The notes under the pieces were generated by a model. The model was not told where the DNA came from, did not search any database, and saw only the letters and a list, made by a program, of their open reading frames with translations. From Chitinophaga pinensis (lineage in GTDB: Bacteria > Bacteroidota > Bacteroidia > M30B66): DNA of 10,585 bases. Positions within the stretch are counted from its first letter, which is position 1; each line of letters starts with the position of its first letter. Below, in pieces: positions 1 to 6,363 of this stretch. The position numbers and the translations under genes are program-made. The stretch is from assembly GCA_943333015.1 (NCBI GenBank), contig CALQRR010000023.1:1-10585 (forward strand), in the 5' to 3' direction.

Positions 1-54
1 CCGAAGAGAAGCCCGCTCGTAGTCGTCTTCTGTTTTTAAAACTTTCCAGTTCAT
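1..54 (-). CDS. higA: HigA-type antitoxin, N-terminus only (runs off the window)
   Basis: Reading the minus strand from the ATG at 54 gives 18 codons to the window edge, beginning MNWKVLKTEDDYERAS. This resembles the start of the HigA-like antitoxins that accompany HigB toxins, which commonly open with a 'W-K-[VIL]-[IL]-K-x-E-x-D-Y' stretch before a helix-turn-helix domain. The domain itself lies outside the window, so the call rests on this short N-terminus plus position: the ATG is only 4 bases after the toxin stop, so the two genes are almost certainly co-transcribed and coupled. Toxin-first order is normal for HigBA. The expected role is to neutralise the toxin and repress the shared promoter. 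Confidence 0.6.
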   Translation of the reverse strand, partial: MNWKVLKTEDDYERASLR

Positions 55-58
55 CTTT

Positions 59-385
59 TCATTTTTGGGTTGTTAAAATAGTCGTATCAAAAGCGACCGT
101 TCGAACATCGATTTTATCATATTCTTTATGTGAGCCAAACCAAATAACATAGGATGCAGCTTGAATGAAATTTATAGAGACGACCAATCTAAAATCGTTT
201 CCCTTAATATTAAAAACGACCCTATTATTGTTTACAATGCTGGCATTTCCATAAAGCAATTTGAGTTCATTGAAATTTGAGATTTTATGTCTAGAAAATT
301 CCGCATACCATATCATTAGCTGAGTTTCAGCCATTGGATACTTTTTAATATAGTATAGAATTGTTTTCTTAACAAGAATCTTCAC
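59..385 (-). CDS. higB: HigB-family mRNA interferase toxin of a type II toxin-antitoxin module
   Basis: This 108-residue basic protein matches the HigB toxin family of the RelE/ParE fold, which cleaves mRNA on the ribosome. Visible family blocks are the 'VFNIKGNDFRLVVSINF' beta-strand region (residues 57-73) and 'VIWFGSHKEYDKID' (80-93), equivalent to the family's '[IV]xFxGTHxEYDKID' block. Length is typical (about 95-110). The start is GTG at 385; no better in-frame start lies near it. The antitoxin follows after 4 bases on the same strand. A promoter overlapped by an inverted repeat lies 30-60 bases upstream (414-447), which suggests autoregulation by the antitoxin or toxin-antitoxin complex. 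The gene is A+T-rich compared with marC next door, fitting a mobile accessory module. Family assignment is firm; activity is inferred. Confidence 0.88.
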   Translation of the reverse strand: MKILVKKTILYYIKKYPMAETQLMIWYAEFSRHKISNFNELKLLYGNASIVNNNRVVFNIKGNDFRLVVSINFIQAASYVIWFGSHKEYDKIDVRTVAFDTTILTTQK

Positions 386-413
386 CTGCTAAAGGTATTC
401 TTAAGTTTTCAAA

Positions 414-430
414 TTGCAAACATACTGCAA
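414..430. promoter_or_regulatory. Inverted repeat TTGCA-N7-TGCAA over the higBA -7 box, candidate operator
   Basis: Perfect 5-base arms TTGCA (414-418) and TGCAA (426-430) flank a 7-base centre that contains most of the -7 box. HigA antitoxins bind palindromic operators overlapping their own promoters, so this is the natural candidate site for autorepression. The arms are short and the inference rests on position. Confidence 0.45.
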
Positions 431-447
431 CACGTTTACTCCTCCAA
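417..447 (-). promoter_or_regulatory. Putative higBA promoter (TTG - 20 bases - TATGTTTG)
   Basis: On the minus strand a perfect TAnnTTTG box (TATGTTTG, 424 to 417) lies 20 bases after TTG (447 to 445). This fits the Bacteroidota -7/-33 consensus. Transcription would start near 411, leaving about 26 bases before the GTG start of the toxin. It lies in the only gap between marC and higB, so the module need not depend on marC transcription. Confidence 0.55.
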
Positions 448-456
448 TTAGGCCTT

Positions 457-1023
457 TTACATGGCAATATTGGTCTTGAAAATCTTCACGGCGATGGCTA
501 GCAGAATAACGCCAAAGAATTTCCGGATCACAAATAATCCGCTTTTTCCCAGTTTCCGTTCCAAAAAGTTGATCGAACGCAACACCAAATACACCGCCAC
601 CAGATTTATCAGAATACCGATGAGGATGTTATAAACGCTATAATTGGCCCGCAGCGACATCACCGTTGTGAGTGTTCCCGAACCGGCAATGATGGGAAAT
701 GCGATGGGGATGATACTTCCCGATTTCACATCCGGATCTTGCCGAAAAAGTTCTATCCCCAACACCATTTCGAGTCCCATTACAAAGATGACAATCGATC
801 CTGCCACAGCAAAGGAGTTGATATCAACGCCGAGGATTCCCAGAAATTTAGATCCGAATACGAGAAACAATATCATCAATACTCCAGAAGCAAGGGTGGC
901 TTTGCCCGAATCAATTTCTCCCAAGCGGTTCTTCATCGAAATCAGCACAGGAATAGCACCTACAACGTCAATGATAGCAAAGAGTGTAACGGTAACGGTG
1001 AGAATTTCGTCCAGATTGAACAT
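457..1023 (-). CDS. MarC-family (UPF0056) multi-pass inner membrane protein
   Basis: A 188-residue hydrophobic protein with about six predicted membrane segments (roughly 8-28, 44-63, 70-92, 104-122, 133-150, 167-185). It carries MarC-family blocks: 'DVVGAIPVLISM' near 19-30 (family NPxGxIPxFL), 'AGSGTLTTV' at 113-121 (family AGPGAIT) and the C-terminal 'RKFFGVILLAIAVKIF' at 167-182. The family's function is unsettled; the older link to multiple antibiotic resistance was not upheld. I start it at the ATG at 1023. The in-frame TTG at 1044 falls inside a TATCTTTG promoter-like box, so it could not be translated from that promoter. It follows the glycosyltransferase gene by 44 bases on the same strand, so it may have its own promoter and also receive read-through. 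Confidence 0.9.
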   Translation of the reverse strand: MFNLDEILTVTVTLFAIIDVVGAIPVLISMKNRLGEIDSGKATLASGVLMILFLVFGSKFLGILGVDINSFAVAGSIVIFVMGLEMVLGIELFRQDPDVKSGSIIPIAFPIIAGSGTLTTVMSLRANYSVYNILIGILINLVAVYLVLRSINFLERKLGKSGLFVIRKFFGVILLAIAVKIFKTNIAM

Positions 1024-1041
1024 ACGGATTGGGTTTGGTCG

Positions 1042-1049
1042 CAAAGATA
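1042..1049 (-). promoter_or_regulatory. Putative -7 box (TATCTTTG) for the MarC-family gene
   Basis: TATCTTTG (1049 to 1042 on the minus strand) is a perfect TAnnTTTG box ending 18 bases before the ATG at 1023, the spacing seen at other genes here. I do not see a convincing -33 TTG at the right distance, so it may be weak. Confidence 0.35.
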
Positions 1050-1067
1050 CCGAATACCTGTCCGTAC

Positions 1068-2084
1068 TTATGGAATATCAAGATCGCGGAACGTCTTTTT
1101 GTGACGGATAAAATAATCGGCCACGATAGAGCCCATATACACCCCGGTACTGTTACGATTGTGCTCCAATGCCTTCAATTTTCTCCGCTTCTGACGAATG
1201 GTCGGAATCATGCGGTAAAAATGGAGATGCGCCCGCACAATGGCATAAAAATGACTGAACCCGTTGGTGAATAAAAATTTAAACGCCGCAACACCGTCCA
1301 AGGCCATGCGCATGAACAAACTGCGAAAAAGGTATTTATCCTCGATGTTTTTATAGATCAGTTCGAGGTTATTGCGGAAGTTGAGATACGTTTTCCGCCA
1401 GTTCGATTTAGACAAGGTTCCTCCCCCAATGTGAAAGACGACAGATGCCGGTTCTATCAAAATTTTATACCCCCTGTTTTTCATCCGCCAGCACAAATCG
1501 ATCTCTTCCATGTGTGCAAAAAACATCTCATCAAACCCCTCACATTCGTGAAATACCGACGCGCGGACAAACATACAGGCACCCGATGCCCAAAAGACTT
1601 CACGCACATCGTCATATTGACCACGATCTACTTCGCATTCTTCAAAAATCCGCCCCCGGCAAAACGGGAAACCTAAACGATCGAGGTAACCACCGGCAGC
1701 ACCGGCATACTCAAACTGATCGCGCTGCTTGAATGCTCTGATTTTGGGTTGGATAGCGCCCACAAGCGGATCTTCCTCAAAATGACGAATCACTGGATCA
1801 ATCCAGTTGGGAGTGACTTCGATATCGGAATTGAGCAAAACGTAATAATCGGCATCCACACAGGCCAGCGCATCGTTGTAACCTCCGGCATACCCGTTGT
1901 TACGCGTATTTTCGACAATGGTCACACCCGGAAATGCGCTGCGCACAAATGCCACGGAGCCGTCCGATGACGCATTATCGGCCACCACCACTTCCGCATT
2001 CGGAGAACAGGCAATTACTTTGGGAAGAAACTGCTCCAGCAGGTGCTTTCCGTTCCAGTTGAGAATGACAACGGCCGTTTTCAT
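1068..2084 (-). CDS. Family 2 glycosyltransferase (WbbL-like, rhamnosyltransferase-type fold)
   Basis: A 338-residue GT-A glycosyltransferase of family GT2. It has the N-terminal 'VVILNWNG' strand (5-12), the nucleotide-binding 'ADNASSDGS' (35-43), 'NNGYAGGYN' (62-70), the metal-binding 'LLNSDIE' (83-89, DxD-like NSD), and 'EEIDLCWR' (193-200) holding the likely catalytic acid region, with 'FHIGGGT' at 217-223. This arrangement is typical of WbbL/RfbF-like enzymes that move a nucleotide-activated sugar to a lipid-linked or polysaccharide acceptor. The sugar cannot be read from the sequence. After about residue 230 there is a basic helical tail that may lie on the membrane. Its ATG overlaps the stop of the acyltransferase gene by 4 bases (2081-2084), so it is translationally coupled as the third gene of the operon. 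Confidence 0.9.
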   Translation of the reverse strand: MKTAVVILNWNGKHLLEQFLPKVIACSPNAEVVVADNASSDGSVAFVRSAFPGVTIVENTRNNGYAGGYNDALACVDADYYVLLNSDIEVTPNWIDPVIRHFEEDPLVGAIQPKIRAFKQRDQFEYAGAAGGYLDRLGFPFCRGRIFEECEVDRGQYDDVREVFWASGACMFVRASVFHECEGFDEMFFAHMEEIDLCWRMKNRGYKILIEPASVVFHIGGGTLSKSNWRKTYLNFRNNLELIYKNIEDKYLFRSLFMRMALDGVAAFKFLFTNGFSHFYAIVRAHLHFYRMIPTIRQKRRKLKALEHNRNSTGVYMGSIVADYFIRHKKTFRDLDIP

Positions 2085-2944
2085 GCAGGGCGTTTATGTT
2101 TCCAGCGTTTGTGTGACCAAAGCCAGTTGGATGGATGTTCTAAGATAAGGCGTTCCAATGCCCGAAGATGCATTTCGGTGATCGCATGCTCGGGTTCGGT
2201 CTGTGGGGTTTGTGTGAGCTCCTGAATTTCAAGGGTGTAATGTCCTCGTCGCACTCGACGCATGGCCAAAAATACAACAACGTGTCCGGTGGACTTTGCA
2301 ATACGTTCTGCCCCTAAAAAAACAGGCGTGTCCTGATGCAGAAATTCTGTCCAATACGCAGTGTCGGGATGTGGCGCCTGATCAGAAACCAGCAGCGAGA
2401 TCACCGGCACGGTAGACGACGAAACTGTGCGGAAAGTTTGCTTCATGGTGATCAACTCGGTCCCATTTAGCTGACGAATTTCTTTCATCAAACGCTCCAT
2501 CAATTCACTCGAAAGTGGCTTATAGGTGGCCAGTGCGCGCATGCCGGTAATCGCTTTCAGCCCAACACCCATCCATTCCCAATTGCAATAATGCCCCGAA
2601 ACGGCAATGATGCTTTTTCCATCATTTATATACTGTTGGAGCAATTCGGGGTTGAGGATTTTAACGCGCGATGGGATGAGCTTCGGATTCATGCTCAACA
2701 TTTTAAACGACTCCACCATAATGTCGGTGAAGTTCCGGTAAAATCCGCGGGCAATCTTCCAACGCTGCTTATCGGTCATTTCCGGAAACGAAGCTTCTAG
2801 ATTGGCCATTACCACAGGTCTACGATACCGTACCACCACGGCCGTAAACCAAGCCAGAAAATCGGACAGGGGATACAGCAGAAAGAGCGGAATCTGAGCG
2901 AGCATAAAACCGCCGCCGCGAAGGAGGTAATAAAAGAATTTCAC
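2081..2944 (-). CDS. LpxL/HtrB-type lysophospholipid acyltransferase (lipid A late acyltransferase family)
   Basis: A 287-residue inner-membrane acyltransferase. A hydrophobic N-terminal anchor (about 13-38) is followed by the family's HX4E catalytic motif in 'GHYCNWEW' (His118, Glu123), then 'YKPLSS' (141-146), 'SDQAPH' (187-192), 'FLGAERIAKSTG' (209-220) and the C-terminal 'PSNWLWSHKRWK' (271-282). In the family these enzymes attach a secondary acyl chain to a Kdo-lipid A precursor; some members act on other glycolipids or aminolipids. Length is slightly short of the roughly 300 usual for LpxL. The start is GTG at 2944, overlapping the TGA of the GWxTD gene by 4 bases (GTGA). The gene ends in a second 4-base overlap with the glycosyltransferase. 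The exact acceptor is inferred only from family and context. Confidence 0.9.
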   Translation of the reverse strand: MKFFYYLLRGGGFMLAQIPLFLLYPLSDFLAWFTAVVVRYRRPVVMANLEASFPEMTDKQRWKIARGFYRNFTDIMVESFKMLSMNPKLIPSRVKILNPELLQQYINDGKSIIAVSGHYCNWEWMGVGLKAITGMRALATYKPLSSELMERLMKEIRQLNGTELITMKQTFRTVSSSTVPVISLLVSDQAPHPDTAYWTEFLHQDTPVFLGAERIAKSTGHVVVFLAMRRVRRGHYTLEIQELTQTPQTEPEHAITEMHLRALERLILEHPSNWLWSHKRWKHKRPA

Positions 2945-4413
2945 CGCGGTGTTTGGTAGTTTTGCTGGATCTGTGAACCAAATCGTCCCGACGGTGTCGT
3001 CTGATCGATATCGTTGGTTTGTGTGTCCCGTTTATAAATCAGCATCTGCCATTGATCATTCATGATCTCCCCCAAGGCATCGGAATGAATCAACTTGTAA
3101 TCGTTCGTGACCAGATCGGGATTGTAAAAAATAAAACGTCGGTTACTTTGCCCTTTTACTTTATAATACTGCCAGATCTCATACGGATACGCGCTGGGCT
3201 CATGTGGCATTAAGGTGCGGTTGTCGGGCGGGCCATATTGCAAATACACGCGTCCGCGATCGGTGTTGTAGCCTTTGCGAATGGACGACGAAAATTCCTT
3301 TACCACTTTGCGCACCTCCAGAAAATACGTTTCCCAGGCAAGCTGCGGATTTAAAGCATCGCGGTTCATCCAAAACGATAGGAAATATTTCTGCATCATC
3401 ACCAAATCACGACTTTTGATCACGTTGTTAGCATAGGTCTTTTCCATTTCATACGAAACAGGATACAAACACCGGATGTGTTCGGCTAGGCTATCAACAC
3501 TGGTATAGGAAGTGGTAAAGCTTCCCAAAATACTCAGCTGGGCAATCTGATCTATAGGAATGGTTTCCCCCGGATTGGAACGCACAAAATTGATGCTTCG
3601 GGAAGCGCGGATGTTATTTTCGGTATCGCGCACCTCGAGCACTAAAGCGTAATTGCCATCGGGCAAGGTGGCAATGTCAAATTCCTTCATCAGCACATTG
3701 ACTTCCGATGCTGTGAACCTCGAAAAACCACTGTAACTGGTAAGATGTTCCCCATTTTTTAAGTTGCGCAGGAAGAAATTGCACAGGTATTTTTTTCCTT
3801 CTCCAAACTGCGCCAGGGTTTGATATATCTCACTGTAAAAAATCAGCTTTCGCTCCTCCTTCAAAAACACATCACTGATATGCGGGATCAAATCAAATCC
3901 ACCTTTGGAGAGATTGCCGGGAGTTTCGGTTTTGGTGTACGATTCTACCAGCTGTATGTCGGAAATCGCAACCGAATCGCGTGGAAAACTGATGCTGACC
4001 GGCTCTGAAGCTTCCACCGGTTCGCCGGTTCCGTTCACATCGCGAATACGCAAGCCCAATTCATACGAACCACTGCTGATTGGAATGCGTTGCTGATCAA
4101 TAAAATTAAAGGTGATGTGAAGTGAATCATCCGTTTCCGGACTCAGCAAATTGTATTTATCCACATACTTCACCTGATCTCCCTGACTCACCGTCAGAAT
4201 CACTTCAATCGTTCCCTGATATTTCCCCGATGCCGTCTTGCGGAAAACCACACTGGATCCGCGTACCATGATATATGTTTCCACATAGGGCTTGCGACCG
4301 TTCATCTGAAAAACAGCATGCGAAAACAACGCCTGGACACTGTTACCAGTTGTTTCGGCAATAGACACATACGGTAAGAAGAGTATAAAAAGCAGAAAAA
4401 GAAATCGAAGCAT
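2941..4413 (-). CDS. Exported GWxTD-domain protein
   Basis: With the start at the ATG at 4413 the protein has 490 residues and a clear signal peptide (MLRFLFLLFILFLPYVSIA, likely cut after Ala19), with no lipobox cysteine. The body is beta-rich, and the C-terminal part carries the GWxTD domain: 'FWMNRD' (about 347-352) and 'RKGYNTDRGRVYLQYGPPD' (379-397), where the name-giving motif is GYNTD rather than GWxTD. The family is found mainly in Bacteroidota and relatives and has no settled biochemical function. An upstream in-frame ATG at 4455 would add 14 residues, but it lies within the -7/-33 spacer of a good promoter (4429-4462) and would spoil the signal peptide, so I reject it. This is the first gene of the operon, overlapping the acyltransferase start by 4 bases. 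That context suggests an envelope role in the periplasm. Confidence 0.85.
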   Translation of the reverse strand: MLRFLFLLFILFLPYVSIAETTGNSVQALFSHAVFQMNGRKPYVETYIMVRGSSVVFRKTASGKYQGTIEVILTVSQGDQVKYVDKYNLLSPETDDSLHITFNFIDQQRIPISSGSYELGLRIRDVNGTGEPVEASEPVSISFPRDSVAISDIQLVESYTKTETPGNLSKGGFDLIPHISDVFLKEERKLIFYSEIYQTLAQFGEGKKYLCNFFLRNLKNGEHLTSYSGFSRFTASEVNVLMKEFDIATLPDGNYALVLEVRDTENNIRASRSINFVRSNPGETIPIDQIAQLSILGSFTTSYTSVDSLAEHIRCLYPVSYEMEKTYANNVIKSRDLVMMQKYFLSFWMNRDALNPQLAWETYFLEVRKVVKEFSSSIRKGYNTDRGRVYLQYGPPDNRTLMPHEPSAYPYEIWQYYKVKGQSNRRFIFYNPDLVTNDYKLIHSDALGEIMNDQWQMLIYKRDTQTNDIDQTTPSGRFGSQIQQNYQTPR

Positions 4414-4428
4414 GCGCGGGTGTTTGTA

Positions 4429-4462
4429 CAAAAGTACCTGATTTGAAGCTGGCATTCAAAAA
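4429..4462 (-). promoter_or_regulatory. Promoter of the GWxTD-acyltransferase-glycosyltransferase operon (TTTTTG - 20 bases - TACTTTTG)
   Basis: On the minus strand TTTTTG (4462 to 4457) is followed 20 bases later by TACTTTTG (4436 to 4429), matching the Bacteroidota -33 TTTG / -7 TAnnTTTG consensus. The box ends 15 bases before the ATG at 4413. It decides the start of the first gene and marks the operon as a transcription unit separate from glpK just upstream. Confidence 0.65.
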
Positions 4463-4483
4463 CAAAATCGGTGCTTCATCGGC

Positions 4484-5977
4484 TTAAGGATGATAGGCCA
4501 TCGTGGCCTTCACAGCCTTCTGCCAACCGGCATAGTGCTGTTCCATCGTCTTTGATTCTAAAACAGGCGTAAACACCCGGTCGGCCAAACGAACACCGGA
4601 ACACGCTTCCGGAGATTTCCATATCCCAACTGCCAACCCTGCCAGCAAGGCCGCGCCCAGTGCAGTCGTTTCGGTTAAAACCGGCCGGTCAACATCTACC
4701 TGCAGCACATCACTTTGAAACTGCATCAGCAAATTATTCGCAGCAGCACCGCCATCCACCCGCAGTATTTTTAAGGGGATGGCCGCATCCCGCTGCATGG
4801 CATCAAACACATCCCGGGTTTGAAAAGCCATCGCTTCCAAGGCCGCACGCACCATATGCGAACGGTTGGTACCTCGCGTCAATCCTAAAAAAGCACCCCG
4901 TGCCTCCGAATCCCAATACGGCGCTCCCAAACCTACAAATGCGGGTACAAAATACACCCCAGCAGTATCTTCCACCGCCAGTGCAATACCTTCTGTTTCA
5001 GACGCGTCTTGAAATAGTCCCAGACCATCACGTAACCATTGCACGGCCGATCCAGCAACAAATACACTTCCTTCCAACGCATACGTCACACTCCCCTTTA
5101 TGCCCCAGGCCAAGGTCGTTAACAAGCCGGCATGCGATTGCACAGGCACATGCCCCGTGTTCATCAGCATGAAACACCCCGTTCCATATGTATTTTTAGC
5201 CATTCCCGGTGCTATGCATCCTTGTCCAAACAAGGCCGCCTGTTGATCTCCGGCCATACCATGTATCGGAATCTCTACTCCTAAAAACGCCAAATCGGTC
5301 GTTCCAAAATATCCCGAACTGTCTTTCACCTCTGGCAGCAAGGACGCAGGAATGTCAAACCAGTGGAGCAGTTCTGCATCCCAGTTCAACGTATGAATGT
5401 TGAACAACAACGTCCTCGAAGCATTGCTGTAATCGGTCGCATGTTCTTTTCCGCCGGTCAAATGCCAGAGCAACCAGGTGTCAATGGTCCCGAATGCCAA
5501 CTCTCCTGCTACTGCTTTTTCGCGCAGTCCCGGCACCTGCTCCAATATCCACGCAATCTTGCTCGCCGAAAAATAGGCATCCAGCATCAATCCCGTTTTT
5601 GCCCGTATGGCGGGTTCAAATCCGGCGCTTTTCAATCGCTCACATAACGGTAGCGACTGTCGGCTTTGCCACACAATGGCCGGGTAGACAGGTTTTCCCG
5701 TTTTCCGATCCCATAGAACCATTGTTTCCCGTTGGTTGGTAATGCCAATGGTTTGAATCGCCGTAGCAGCTATGCCAGTCGTTTGCAACAGTTCCCGAAA
5801 GGTCTGTTGTACACTTTCCAAAATCTCCTCCGGATCGTGCTCCACCCAACCGGGCTGCGGAAAGTACTGCTTAAACTCCCGCTGTGCCGATCCAACGGGC
5901 CTCCCCGAAGTATCAAACAGAATACAGCGGGACGATGTTGTTCCCTGATCTATCGAAAGTATATACGGCGTCATCAT
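4484..5977 (-). CDS. glpK: Glycerol kinase
   Basis: GlpK phosphorylates glycerol with ATP to sn-glycerol 3-phosphate in the cytoplasm, feeding glycolysis and phospholipid synthesis. The 497 residues match the usual length of about 500. Seen: phosphate-binding '[10 protein letters not shown]' (8-17), '[11 protein letters not shown]' (81-91), '[11 protein letters not shown]' (135-145), '[13 protein letters not shown]' (240-252) and the C-terminal '[18 protein letters not shown]' ATPase signature. The glycerol-contacting residues of the E. coli enzyme have counterparts at Arg83, Glu84, Trp103 and Tyr135, and the catalytic Asp at 244. The E. coli fructose-1,6-bisphosphate loop (GGKGGTR) is absent, replaced by residues around 'TDLAFLGVE', and no Gram-positive PTS-phosphorylated histidine block is seen. 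There are two successive ATGs (5977, 5974). No glpF or glpD is adjacent. Confidence 0.96.
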   Translation of the reverse strand: MMTPYILSIDQGTTSSRCILFDTSGRPVGSAQREFKQYFPQPGWVEHDPEEILESVQQTFRELLQTTGIAATAIQTIGITNQRETMVLWDRKTGKPVYPAIVWQSRQSLPLCERLKSAGFEPAIRAKTGLMLDAYFSASKIAWILEQVPGLREKAVAGELAFGTIDTWLLWHLTGGKEHATDYSNASRTLLFNIHTLNWDAELLHWFDIPASLLPEVKDSSGYFGTTDLAFLGVEIPIHGMAGDQQAALFGQGCIAPGMAKNTYGTGCFMLMNTGHVPVQSHAGLLTTLAWGIKGSVTYALEGSVFVAGSAVQWLRDGLGLFQDASETEGIALAVEDTAGVYFVPAFVGLGAPYWDSEARGAFLGLTRGTNRSHMVRAALEAMAFQTRDVFDAMQRDAAIPLKILRVDGGAAANNLLMQFQSDVLQVDVDRPVLTETTALGAALLAGLAVGIWKSPEACSGVRLADRVFTPVLESKTMEQHYAGWQKAVKATMAYHP

Positions 5978-6011
5978 AGAGAATTAGTAGCGGCAATGCC
6001 TGACAATGCTG

Positions 6012-6040
6012 CTAATGTAGAAATCTTTACGTCCCTGCAA
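6012..6040 (-). promoter_or_regulatory. Putative glpK promoter (TTG - 18 bases - TACATTAG)
   Basis: On the minus strand TTG (6040 to 6038) lies 18 bases before TACATTAG (6019 to 6012), one mismatch from TAnnTTTG. The box ends 34 bases upstream of the first ATG of glpK. No other candidate was seen in the gap. There is a GGCA-A-TGCC short palindrome (5992-6000) in the leader. Confidence 0.4.
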
Positions 6041-6071
6041 TCGCCTCCGTTCTTCAAAAAAATAGAAACCT

Positions 6072-6200
6072 CCTCGGGGCGTGCCCCTGCAGCCAGTCCA
6101 CCTTATTGGGATGGCCAGGCTTACGGGTCAGGCTGTCCTTGCAAGTCCTCGCCCAATGGGCTCCGGGCTTTCCACTCCATCCTTCACGCAACAGTTTGGT
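6072..6200 (+). repeat. Candidate dispersed intergenic repeat, GC-rich with short hairpins
   Basis: This stretch stands out from its A+T-richer surroundings. It begins with a perfect GGGGC-GT-GCCCC hairpin (6076-6087), has a second hairpin GCCC-AAT-GGGC (6151-6161), and contains 'GCAAGTCCTCGCCC' and 'GGGCTTTCCACTCCATCC' blocks. From memory, sequences of this form (GGGGCGTGCCCC, then 'GCAAGTCCTCGCC', then 'CGGGCTTTCCACT...ATCC..CACGC') recur between genes in many Bacteroidota genomes and are often mis-called as small hypothetical proteins. I cannot confirm copy number from one window, and the limits given are approximate. Confidence 0.5.
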
Positions 6201-6302
6201 AAAACGGGTCATTCCGGGTTTGATTGAACTTTCAGCCTCTCATTTCATGCTATCTTCCCAACCCAATTGCATTCCGACGCTGGATTGCTGCTGCCTTTGG
6301 GT

Positions 6303-6310
6303 TACTTTTG
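6303..6310 (+). promoter_or_regulatory. Putative hemW -7 box (TACTTTTG)
   Basis: TACTTTTG is a perfect TAnnTTTG box. The nearest upstream TTG (6285-6287) is only 15 bases away, short of the usual 18-21, so the -33 part is weak. It ends 53 bases before the proposed TTG start of hemW and 7 bases before an out-of-frame ATG at 6318. Confidence 0.45.
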
Positions 6311-6363
6311 CACATTCATGCAGACGTACATCCTACGCTACGTTTCAATTTTCCCCAATCGTT

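Larger units (their letters stand above)
5978..6363. other. Divergent intergenic region between glpK and hemW
   Basis: This 386-base gap separates the leftward and rightward halves of the window. Near glpK it holds a putative promoter. The middle (about 6072-6200) is GC-rich and resembles a dispersed repeat. On the right is the hemW promoter (6303-6310). Two open frames cross it on the plus strand, but neither gives a protein I recognise, so I treat them as non-coding. Confidence 0.6.

Noticed and set aside
644..1111. Long plus-strand open frames opposite the MarC-family gene
   Set aside because: They are antisense shadows: low-complexity Ser/Ile/Pro-rich translations with no family features, while the minus strand encodes a clear MarC protein.
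4414..4455. GWxTD gene start at ATG 4455
   Set aside because: This ATG lies between the -33 and -7 boxes of the operon promoter, and the extra 14 residues would precede a complete signal peptide.
4456..4483. Terminator after glpK
   Set aside because: There is a T-rich stretch on the minus strand, but the preceding ATCGG-like words are direct, not inverted, repeats, so no stable hairpin forms; the T-run is better explained as the -33 element of the next operon.
6106..6363. N-terminal extension of hemW from ATG 6106 or ATG 6247
   Set aside because: The added residues run through the repeat-like stretch and upstream of the TACTTTTG promoter box, have no HemW similarity, and would make the protein longer than the family norm.
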